From assembly GCA_947444925.1 (NCBI GenBank), contig CANFBW010000033.1, positions 1 to 34,258 of the forward strand: a stretch of 34,258 bases of DNA, in the 5' to 3' direction. The DNA comes from Flavobacteriales bacterium. GTDB taxonomy: Bacteria > Bacteroidota > Bacteroidia > Flavobacteriales_C > GCA-002722245. Numbering within the stretch: the stretch's first letter is position 1; each line of letters starts with the position of its first letter. Below, one piece after another: positions 26,601 to 34,258 of the stretch. Made by a program: the position numbers and the translations under genes. The notes under the pieces were generated by a model, which searched no databases, was not told the origin of the DNA, and saw only the letters and a list, made by a program, of their open reading frames with translations.

Positions 26601-27860
26601 ATGCATATTAAAAATACCATCATAGCCATCCATATACGCTGGAACAAAAATAACCTTGGCTCTTTTGCTCGTGGTATTATCGAGGAGATTTCTGTTGATG
26701 CGATTGAAAATCAAATCATTATGAATACCTTGCAAACAATGAGTTAAACAATTGGGGCCCTCTAATTCAGAAGCCAATGACTTAAACATTTTCTCGAGCA
26801 AATCTTTTCGTGGACCCGTATTGTGTGCAGGCACAAAAATAAAAGCAATGAGTTCCTTCCCCTCCTCCTCAGCGTTGAGTGTTTCCAATGCATCAATAAA
26901 TAAATCGATGCCCTTGTTGCGAAATTCGTAACGACCACTTTGTATCAAAAGCAAGGTGTCATCGGCAAATTTTTGGCCCAATAAAACTTGCGCCACTGAT
27001 AGTAATTTCTGTCGGGCCAATGCCCTTTTTTCTTTGTATGCAGAAGCCGAAGGAACTATCGCTTCGTCAAAACCATTGGGTGTTATCACATCGGGCGCTT
27101 TCGCTAAAAAATGAATGCATTCCTGTTCAGTGATCGAACTCACTACCGTAAAGCAATCCGCTGAAGCAGCGGATCTGGTTTCCATTGAATGTTTTGCAAC
27201 AACATTGAAATCGCGAGCGGTGGTGGCAGGAAGGTATTCTTGCATTTTAGAATAAAACGGCCGCCCACTGCCGGCAATACATCGCCCCAAAATAGTAGCG
27301 TGCGTAGTAAAAACAGTGGCGATTTGTGGAACCCTTTCTTTAAGGTAAAGCAATCCAGCTCCGCTCAGCCACTCGTGAAAATGGGCAATAATTTTATCGC
27401 TAAAAGTGAAGTAGTAATGGTAAAAACATTCTATTACTTTTCCAGCAGCATAGGCAAAAAGTGTAGGTTCAATATAGTCCCAACCTCCAGATAAGGAGTC
27501 AACTTGATGCTCCATCCATAGCTTTTTAAAAATGTCGTCTTTGTTTTTGTAAAACGGAGAAAAGTCAACCAATAAAACGATGGGCTTTCCCGCTATTTTC
27601 CACCGACCCACCTTTACATTCAAACCAATGCTTGCCGCATGCTGCTTCCACGACGAGAACATTTTTTTGTCCTCCATAAATTCGCTGTGCTCCGCTGCCC
27701 CCTTATAGATATCGGGACCAATCATTAGCAGTTGATCTTCGCGCTGACGCTCAATCGTTAATACTTTAGTACTAATGACGGTATGGATACCACCCACTTT
27801 ATTACAAACCTCCCAACTGACTTCAAAAATATAGTCGGGATCACGTTCTAACTCTAGCAT
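23637..27860 (-). CDS. Glycogen synthase (GT3) / alpha-glucan phosphorylase (GT35) fusion
   Basis: A bifunctional protein of about 1407 residues. Residues about 1-560 resemble the eukaryotic-type GT3 glycogen synthase: FEVSWEVCNKVGGIHTVI, AHFHEWLSGAGLLYLK, FTTHATILGRC, and the acceptor-end PSYYEPWGYTPQE. The rest, from about 580 (KALETLAKNMWWSWN, a DUF3417-like start), is an alpha-glucan phosphorylase of the TIGR02094 type. It has YFCMEYGV, FHCNEGHAAF, ATYKRA, and the pyridoxal-phosphate site EASGTSGMK with Lys1162. It would thus combine glycogen synthesis and breakdown in one chain; such fusions are known in Bacteroidota. ATG at 27860 was preferred over the in-frame GTG at 27875. No frameshift is seen. 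Confidence 0.92.
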   Translation of the reverse strand: MLELERDPDYIFEVSWEVCNKVGGIHTVISTKVLTIERQREDQLLMIGPDIYKGAAEHSEFMEDKKMFSSWKQHAASIGLNVKVGRWKIAGKPIVLLVDFSPFYKNKDDIFKKLWMEHQVDSLSGGWDYIEPTLFAYAAGKVIECFYHYYFTFSDKIIAHFHEWLSGAGLLYLKERVPQIATVFTTHATILGRCIAGSGRPFYSKMQEYLPATTARDFNVVAKHSMETRSAASADCFTVVSSITEQECIHFLAKAPDVITPNGFDEAIVPSASAYKEKRALARQKLLSVAQVLLGQKFADDTLLLIQSGRYEFRNKGIDLFIDALETLNAEEEGKELIAFIFVPAHNTGPRKDLLEKMFKSLASELEGPNCLTHCLQGIHNDLIFNRINRNLLDNTTSKRAKVIFVPAYMDGYDGIFNMHYYDLLIGFDLSVFPSYYEPWGYTPQESLAFHVPTITTDLSGFGSFMKGKTEGISDGIAVLHRNDDNDLELTQAIVNTIKEFSVAQSNESSTDAAYELFKITSWKQVIGNYKRAFAIALNKAAGRAAQFVHAPKVHEIDMYSETNVEEENKPVWRKMFVQPILPAKLKALETLAKNMWWSWNNEARELFASIDADLWQRVDHNPTALLNALDFVKMENLEENIPFILRLNKVQADFELYMTFNLAKNQPKVAYFCMEYGVCATLHLYAGGLGILAGDYLKEASDSGADLVAVGLLYRSGYFKQEVAVDGAQHAIQERQKFTNLPLLPVYDSDKQWIKIALTLPGRTVLAKVWKVEVGRIPLYLLDTDIQQNSIEDRTLTQNLYGGDEEYRLKQEMLLGIGGVQILRALNIEADIFHCNEGHAAFTGLQRILFLVQEQNLSFDEALEMVRSSSLFTTHTPIPAGHDRFHENLLRVYLSYLCNLLNISWERFLALGKVNVADSDETFSMSYLATRLSQETNGVSDLHEKVSRKIFSALWKGYAEEELSISHVTNGVHYSTWTADEWQQLYADNFEKIFTQQLSTSALWQKIHKVENSVLWNVHLQLKKKLIQRIKLQVAKGADLPFDEEHILNEQTLIVAFARRFATYKRATLLFHDLDRLAALLSNKSKPIVFVFAGKAHPKDLEGQEMLKRVVEVSQQDRFKNHIIFLEGYDIALAKIMTEGADVWLNLPIAGNEASGTSGMKAVMNGVLNCSVMDGWWAEAYKADSGWALPANYSVPDVRDQADADVLYQIFEQQIAPLFFEINSKGIPDRWVEKMKHSIAGIAPYFNTHRMLKEYQEKFYFPLFERNKKMGAHHFALVKSLIRWKNRVGMDWNSLSVVSPDFVGATKLPFPLGKEFQPSLTVDIGKLFPDDIGVEVVFIDKRVGDADFNKIIFKKQLSGGGLVKNKLTFSTAVPIDQSGVYEYGFRIYPKNVDLAHQHDLLLLKWI

Positions 27861-27945
27861 AATTGATTGCCACACTGAAAAAAAGCGTAGCCCAACAAGG
27901 TACGGTCAACGCTGTGCCGCAAAAATGACAGACCTCAATTGCATT

Positions 27946-27961
27946 TGTGACGCACATCAGC
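27946..27961. promoter_or_regulatory. CRP-like site upstream of archaemetzincin gene
   Basis: TGTGA, six bases, TCAGC resembles TGTGA-N6-TCACA and is the same type of site as in the BON/usp region. It lies 24 bases before the archaemetzincin ATG and in the region divergent from the glycogen gene, overlapping the expected promoter. Weak evidence. Confidence 0.25.
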
Positions 27962-27971
27962 GTAAATTACT

Positions 27972-27979
27972 TAGCTTTA
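27972..27979 (+). promoter_or_regulatory. Possible -7 element of archaemetzincin gene
   Basis: TAGCTTTA matches TAnnTTTG except for the last base and ends five bases before the ATG at 27985, with a TTTG some 24 bases upstream. It supports the ATG at 27985 over the longer open frame. Confidence 0.35.
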
Positions 27980-27984
27980 AGCAA

Positions 27985-28617
27985 ATGAAAAACATGTTCA
28001 CCATAGTCGCCCTTCTTCTGCTCTGTGCCACTTCCTGCATGCAATCGGTCGCTGACAAAAAAATAGCTGTACAGACATTGGGCGTTTTTCCGCAAAAATT
28101 TAAAGATTCAATCGCCGCCGCTGTGCATCGCTATTTCGGCTTTGAAGTGGTTGAACTGCCGCAAATCCAAATACCAGAGCGCTTCTTTACCAACGTGAAA
28201 TCTCCCCGCTACCGCGCCGACTCTATTATAGCGCTATTACGGACTGACAAACCAGATTCAGTAGACTACGTTATTGGACTCACATCGGCGGATATCTCTG
28301 TAAGCAAGCGCGATAGTCAAGGCAATATACGCCAACCCCAAGCGCGCTATGCCGACTGGGGTGTGTTTGGATTCGGTTACATTGGTCAAGCGGGGTGCGT
28401 AGTATCCACCTTTCGCATCTACCATAAAAACTTAGCAACAGTAGTGCTTAGAATGCAAAAAATAGCTTTGCACGAGATCGGCCATAACCTAGGTTTGGCG
28501 CACTGCACCAACAACAATTGCTTTATGCGCGACGCGGCCGAATCCATAAAAACCATCGATCAAGTAGAAATTAACCTTTGCGAAAACTGCAAAAGTAAAA
28601 TTCAACTAAAGCACTGA
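27985..28617 (+). CDS. Archaemetzincin-family zinc metalloprotease, lipoprotein
   Basis: A 210-residue M54 metallopeptidase-like protein. The extended zinc motif is HEIGHNLGLAH (His163, Glu164, His167, His173), followed by Cys174, Cys179 and Met181. A CENC pair (199-202) completes the cysteine-rich structural site typical of archaemetzincins. All catalytic residues are intact. Starting at ATG 27985, the protein begins with a signal peptide ending in ATSC18, which suggests lipid attachment to Cys18 and an extracytoplasmic location. The frame also permits an earlier start at 27925, but that would bury the signal peptide. Its natural substrate is unknown. It is divergent from the glycogen gene. 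Confidence 0.87.
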   Translation: MKNMFTIVALLLLCATSCMQSVADKKIAVQTLGVFPQKFKDSIAAAVHRYFGFEVVELPQIQIPERFFTNVKSPRYRADSIIALLRTDKPDSVDYVIGLTSADISVSKRDSQGNIRQPQARYADWGVFGFGYIGQAGCVVSTFRIYHKNLATVVLRMQKIALHEIGHNLGLAHCTNNNCFMRDAAESIKTIDQVEINLCENCKSKIQLKH

Positions 28618-28788
28618 AATACAGACTTGCCTGTAAGCAAAAAGCAAGCTGTTCGACCAAGTACCTTTAAAAGTGCTAACACCCTGTTCTTACTCGTGTA
28701 TTTCCTTACAAATAATACCTTATGGAACAATAAAAGCAAGACTTTTCAAGAAAGTGCTGTATCTCTCTTTTTTTTCCTGAAAAAACTG

Positions 28789-28796
28789 TACTTTCG
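28789..28796 (+). promoter_or_regulatory. Probable -7 element of fur-purA
   Basis: TACTTTCG differs from TAnnTTTG at one base and lies 21 bases before the fur ATG. The -33 region is only T-rich. Confidence 0.4.
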
Positions 28797-28817
28797 ACCC
28801 TTTGTCATTTTTGAGAG

Positions 28818-30559
<1,742 letters not shown>

Positions 30560-30582
30560 CCGCGCTAAATGAGGGATCCCCA

Positions 30583-32088
30583 ATGAAAACTACAGCGTCA
30601 TTTTGGATCCTGTCATTTTTGCTTCTGCTCGCTTCTGCCCTGCCGGCGCAGTTTAGCGAGAAGAAAGAGTATGTTGAAATTTTACAGGCCGACTATTTAG
30701 AATCCACTAAGCCCGGAGAACAAAAACTCGTGGGCCACGTGCGCCTCAAACAGGGCGCCGTGATACTCGCCTGCGACAGCGCCTTTATTTACGAGAAAAA
30801 CAACGACTTTTATGCTTACGGTCGTGTTTTCATGAACAAAAAAGATTCTGTAAAAACCTACTGCGACGAAATGAAATACTTTGGTGAAAAAAAACTCACC
30901 ATCTTCAGCCGCAACGTACGCATGATCAGCGACAAAACCATTATTGAAACCGATCAACTCTTTTACGAGAACGAAAAAAACAACGCCTACTACCTCGACG
31001 GCGCCAACATCAAAGCCGACAAAACAAAAATTTACAGCAAAAAAGGCTACTACAACACCAGCACCAAACAAATCAATTTCAAAAAAAATGTAGTGGTGAA
31101 AACAGCCGACTTCAGCATTATTTCTGACACACTCACCTACCACACGCCCACCCAAAAAACCACATTTAACGGTCCAACAAACATCCTTTCAAAATCGGGA
31201 AAAATATATTGTGAAGAAGGATATTTCGATGAACTCAAGCAAGAGTCGGTGTTTAAAAAAAACGCCCGCATTACCGAGAAATCACAAATCATATATGCCG
31301 ACTCCATTCACCGCAGCAGTAAAAGCGCCATCACTGACGCATACCGAAACGTGCGAGCGATAGATACCGTAGAGCACATCACCATCTCAGGAGACCACGG
31401 TATTTTTTACGAGAAATCAGGAAAGAGCATCATGACCGAGCGCGCTTTGCTAGAACAACTCATTGACAACGACACCTTGTTTTTACATGCCGATTCTTTG
31501 AAGGTGATAAACGACACCCTTAAAAAAGAAAGAAAAATTTACGCTTACCACGGTGTTCGTTTTTTCAGAAAAGACCTACAAGGCACCTGTGACTCCATGA
31601 CCTTCTTTCCTTCCGACTCCCTCATTCGCTTGTACCACAAGCCTGTCATTTGGTCAGGAGAAAGTCAAATCACGGGCGACTACATTGAGCTTTTTATTTA
31701 CGAAAGTAAAATTCGAGAACTGCGCATTCACAAAAATGGATTCATCATTTCGAACAATGGTCCAAACACCTACGACCAAATAAAAGGCCGAGATATGGTG
31801 GGCTATTTCGACAAGGGAAAAATGAAAAAAATGAAAGTCACAGGCAACGGTCAAACCATATACTACGTCAAAGAAAGCGATGGTTCTTATGTAGGCGCCA
31901 ATCAAGCCGACTGCAGCAACTTAATGATTACATTCAAAGAAGGAAAAATATCAAAAATAAAATTCTTTGTGAAGCCAAGTTCAGTGTTTCATCCTATCGA
32001 GAAAATTGATGTAGCGAAATTGAAATTAGAAAATTTCAACTGGCGCGAAAATGAAAAACCAAAAACAAAGGAAGCGCTTTTTAAGTAG
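30583..32088 (+). CDS. OstA/LptA-like outer-membrane biogenesis protein
   Basis: A 501-residue exported protein. The signal peptide (hydrophobic core FWILSFLLLLASALPA, probable cleavage after Ala22) is followed by repeated beta-strand units of the OstA/LptA type. Each has a pattern like 'function of an element plus D-x-..-Y' (for example DSAFIYEKNNDFYAYGRV, DEMKYFGEKKLTIFSRNV, DQLFYENEKNNAYYLDGA), continuing to about residue 420. LptA-type proteins carry lipopolysaccharide across the periplasm. The Bacteroidota OstA-like form is longer than E. coli LptA and its exact partners are inferred. It follows purA by 23 bases. Confidence 0.82.
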   Translation: MKTTASFWILSFLLLLASALPAQFSEKKEYVEILQADYLESTKPGEQKLVGHVRLKQGAVILACDSAFIYEKNNDFYAYGRVFMNKKDSVKTYCDEMKYFGEKKLTIFSRNVRMISDKTIIETDQLFYENEKNNAYYLDGANIKADKTKIYSKKGYYNTSTKQINFKKNVVVKTADFSIISDTLTYHTPTQKTTFNGPTNILSKSGKIYCEEGYFDELKQESVFKKNARITEKSQIIYADSIHRSSKSAITDAYRNVRAIDTVEHITISGDHGIFYEKSGKSIMTERALLEQLIDNDTLFLHADSLKVINDTLKKERKIYAYHGVRFFRKDLQGTCDSMTFFPSDSLIRLYHKPVIWSGESQITGDYIELFIYESKIRELRIHKNGFIISNNGPNTYDQIKGRDMVGYFDKGKMKKMKVTGNGQTIYYVKESDGSYVGANQADCSNLMITFKEGKISKIKFFVKPSSVFHPIEKIDVAKLKLENFNWRENEKPKTKEALFK

Positions 32089-32329
32089 TATTGGTTAGAT
32101 GAGCGAAAAATGCAGCGAGGCGAAGCCTCTGAAATGTAGCCGTCGCTTAGCCAAAAGAACGCTAAACGAGGCGGAGGATACTTGGTAAATAGGAACCAAC
32201 GGGATCTATTTTAGAGGAATGGCTTTTAAATTACTACATATCTATGTTATTAAATTTATAGATCAAGACTAAACAGTTGCGCGCCAAAAAGCTTAGCCAA
32301 GAAAAGAAGGCATCTGATAACGCAAGTGC
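32089..32329. other. Intergenic stretch with two hairpins
   Basis: Between the convergent OstA-like and GT2 genes. It holds a small perfect hairpin GAGGC-GAA-GCCTC (32117-32129). A second stem pairs CGCTTAGC (32144-32151) with GCTAAACG (32161-32168, one mismatch), extended by GCC/GGC. This part is richer in G+C than its surroundings; the rest is AT-rich. No T run follows either hairpin. It could be a dispersed intergenic repeat or a structured RNA; nothing in the sequence identifies it. Confidence 0.4.
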
Positions 32330-33202
32330 TTAGTTCAGAGAATATAAAATATTAGCGGTGATAGGCCAGGGATATTTTAATAGTTTTGGAAACAATAGTT
32401 TAACGATAACATGTTCGATTTTTTGAAGTCCGTATCTTTCGCAGAGGGCGAGCGTTTTTGTTATGTGGTTTTTCTTTTTCAACAGATAGTGAAGTATCTC
32501 CAGATTGTCACTTTTGCTGTGCTTCTTGTAAATATTTTCAATTTCCAATATCCTTTTATTCGAGCCACTGCCTGATTTGTGCGCTTCATGCAAGCGGTAT
32601 GCTGAAAGATAGCGTGTAGTATAAGTGGTCTTTATTTTGCATTCATTTGCGCGAATCAGCCATTCCCAGTCGAAACAATAGTGCATATCCACATTCAATT
32701 CTCCTGTTTTTGTCCATGCTTTCTTTGTCCAGAATGTACTGGGTTGAATATAAAAATCATAGTCTGTTATTTTATGATTCTTTTGTGCGCCGATAACATT
32801 TGATCCATAAGCAAAAGAACTGTTTTCTTTGAAATGAAAGCAATTTCCTGAGAGCAGTTGCTCTGCGTTGCAATCAAGATGCTGGGCAACAAAATTCAGT
32901 GTTCCCGGAAGAAAGTAGTCGTCTGAATTTATCCAACACAAAATATCACCTGTCGCCCTATTGAACCCTTGATTGATCGCATCACCTTGTCCTTTATCGG
33001 GGGCGCTCTGCCAAAAAGAAATATATTGCTCGTATTTCTTTATTATTTCAACTGTATTGTCAGTGCTGTCGCCATCCATAATGATGTACTCCAAATTTGG
33101 ATAGCCTTGCATGATGACCGATAAGATGGTTTCTTCAATAAATTGTCCTTGATTGTAACTTGGTGTTACAACGGTTATTTTGGGATAGTAATTATTTAGC
33201 AT
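32330..33202 (-). CDS. Glycosyltransferase family 2 protein
   Basis: A 290-residue inverting GT-A glycosyltransferase. It starts PKITVVTPSYNQGQFIEETILSV, then MDGDSTDNT (Asp43, Asp45, Asp48) for nucleotide binding, then DILCWINSDDYFLP with the DxD-like Ser93-Asp94-Asp95 metal site. DWEWLIRA further on probably supplies the catalytic base region. The sugar and acceptor are unknown; by context it acts on cell-surface glycans. ATG 33202 places the conserved first strand at the usual distance; ATG 33214 and the open frame to 33247 are alternatives. It has no gene partners on its strand within 300 bases. Confidence 0.88.
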   Translation of the reverse strand: MLNNYYPKITVVTPSYNQGQFIEETILSVIMQGYPNLEYIIMDGDSTDNTVEIIKKYEQYISFWQSAPDKGQGDAINQGFNRATGDILCWINSDDYFLPGTLNFVAQHLDCNAEQLLSGNCFHFKENSSFAYGSNVIGAQKNHKITDYDFYIQPSTFWTKKAWTKTGELNVDMHYCFDWEWLIRANECKIKTTYTTRYLSAYRLHEAHKSGSGSNKRILEIENIYKKHSKSDNLEILHYLLKKKNHITKTLALCERYGLQKIEHVIVKLLFPKLLKYPWPITANILYSLN

Positions 33203-33517
33203 GCATTGGCACATTGAAGTTTTGTAAGATGCATACAAATACGACACCCAAGCCTGGCATCAAAACGAAATCATCTTCCTTAAAGCTCTTAAAAACCAAG
33301 CAGGATTTGATATTTATCATCACCAACGCCACTATTTCAGCACATTTACGAATGCATTTTTGAAAAGAAAATTCAATAAAATTACTGCCCTTGAGACATT
33401 TTTTGCTCAACAATGAGGCACTTGTGTTGATGCACAAGTTGCATTTATTCTTAGCCGAAATTTATTCCTTTCAGTGCAAACAAACAGTTTGCAGCAAAGA
33501 AGAGCGATAGACAAGTA
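33203..33517. other. Non-coding gap between GT2 and WG-repeat genes
   Basis: About 315 AT-rich bases without a supported gene. It holds one 7-bp perfect hairpin (33420-33426 with 33433-33439) lying about 80 bases downstream of the WG-repeat gene on the minus strand. There is no recognisable promoter element for the GT2 gene. Confidence 0.4.
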
Positions 33518-34258
33518 TCAATCTTCAAAATATGGAATACCTGAATCACTGATGTAGCCCCAGCGATAATTAAAATATACGGGATAAACGATGCGCCAAC
33601 CCGGCACAACAACACTTTCTTTGATACTCAAATACGTGGGCTGAATTAAGGTTTGTGTGCGCAAAACATACAAGCCCTTTAAGTCATTTTTGCTCAAAAC
33701 CACGGCACTCGCATCGTCGTTGAACTGCGCATTGTCCCAGTGTTGATAAGGCAAAATAACTGTACCATTTAATGCCACCATTCCAATTGCACCATTCAAG
33801 CGCACTAAAAATTTTTGACTGTCAAAATGAACCTCGAGTACATCGTCGTACAAGGGTGACAAGAAAAAAGCAGCTTTGTTGTACGCCCCCACTTTACCGT
33901 TTTTTCGAATTTTGTAAAAAGACGAATGCGGCATACTGTGCTCTTCCAAATCTATATTTGCAATGCCGTATTTTTTGAGAGTATCGGCAACAGCGTAAAA
34001 CGGAATGTCATTGGATTCAAAATAATAGTTATTTGGATCTTCTGCTGACATTAGATTCAGTTGCGTGATTTTTTCAAATTCACTTTTAGAGATTTTTCTT
34101 TTAGTACCTGCCAAATCCAACACATAATATTGCTCGTTGATTGCCGCAACAAAACGCAACACAAATGGAGTACTGTGATACAATGCACGACGATCAACAT
34201 CAAGTAAAGTAAATTCAGCCTTCGCTATTGTTTTACCGTCGTAGGACAACAATCCCCA
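33518..34258 (-). CDS. WG-repeat protein, 5' end outside the window
   Basis: The open frame runs to the edge of the window, so the N-terminus and any signal peptide are missing; at least 246 residues are visible. It contains repeats of the WG/KWG type, each with a Trp/Gly-x-(hydrophobic)-(Asp/Asn)-x-x-G-x-x-(hydrophobic) pattern. Examples are WGLLSYDGKTIAKAEF at the edge, GKVGAYNKAAFFLSPLYDDV, GAIGMVALNGTVILPY and the terminal WGYISDSGIPYFED. WG repeats are common in Bacteroidota surface or periplasmic proteins; function is not established. Confidence 0.75.
   Translation of the reverse strand, partial: WGLLSYDGKTIAKAEFTLLDVDRRALYHSTPFVLRFVAAINEQYYVLDLAGTKRKISKSEFEKITQLNLMSAEDPNNYYFESNDIPFYAVADTLKKYGIANIDLEEHSMPHSSFYKIRKNGKVGAYNKAAFFLSPLYDDVLEVHFDSQKFLVRLNGAIGMVALNGTVILPYQHWDNAQFNDDASAVVLSKNDLKGLYVLRTQTLIQPTYLSIKESVVVPGWRIVYPVYFNYRWGYISDSGIPYFED

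Noticed and set aside
33420-33439. 7-bp hairpin considered as terminator of the WG-repeat gene
   Set aside because: It lies about 80 bases past the stop, has a weak stem and no T run on the minus strand.

Overview
The window looks like chromosomal DNA of a free-living member of the Bacteroidota. The evidence is the familiar dapB-lepB-WbqC and fur-purA linkages, a large signal peptidase I with a long insertion, a 1400-residue glycogen synthase/phosphorylase fusion, an OstA-like protein, promoters of the TTTG / TAnnTTTG type, few Shine-Dalgarno sites, and a tRNA without an encoded CCA. I cannot name a genus. I see no insertion sequences, phage genes or CRISPR arrays.

Layout. (1) 1-4.5 kb: dapB, lepB and a WbqC-like gene, nearly touching, then a polytopic membrane protein of glycosyltransferase-C type. 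(2) 4.5-9.5 kb: an AddB-like PD-(D/E)XK nuclease, a small exported PsbP-like protein on the minus strand, and mnmE. (3) 9.5-9.9 kb: non-coding DNA and a minus-strand tRNA-His with its own promoter and terminator. (4) 10.0-18.2 kb: one tightly packed plus-strand run of copper P-type ATPase, GT4 glycosyltransferase, polysaccharide flippase, sulfotransferase, AsnB-type amidotransferase and LOG-family phosphoribohydrolase; it probably makes and exports a decorated (sulfated or amidated) glycan. (5) 18.2-23.6 kb: an unusual stress-type island. A degenerate FtsH peptidase domain without its AAA+ ATPase sits 11 bases upstream of a response regulator fused to a CRP/FNR DNA-binding module. These are followed by two tandem paralogous membrane proteins of unknown family, a tiny proline-rich protein, a triple-BON protein and a universal stress protein. 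(6) 23.6-28.6 kb: the glycogen synthase/phosphorylase fusion, divergent from a lipoprotein archaemetzincin. (7) 28.8-32.1 kb: fur, purA and an OstA-like outer-membrane biogenesis protein. (8) 32.1-34.3 kb: a structured intergenic stretch, a minus-strand GT2 glycosyltransferase and a WG-repeat protein cut by the window edge.

The most notable observation is the orphan FtsH-derived pseudopeptidase at 18745-19461. It keeps an open frame and most of the M41 fold sequence, but its zinc site HEXXH has become HKAAR, and it is apparently co-transcribed with a phospho-receiver/CRP-type regulator at the head of a stress-gene cluster. This may be a non-proteolytic FtsH decoy or adaptor linked to a stress regulator, or a gene on its way to decay. 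The sequence alone does not decide which.
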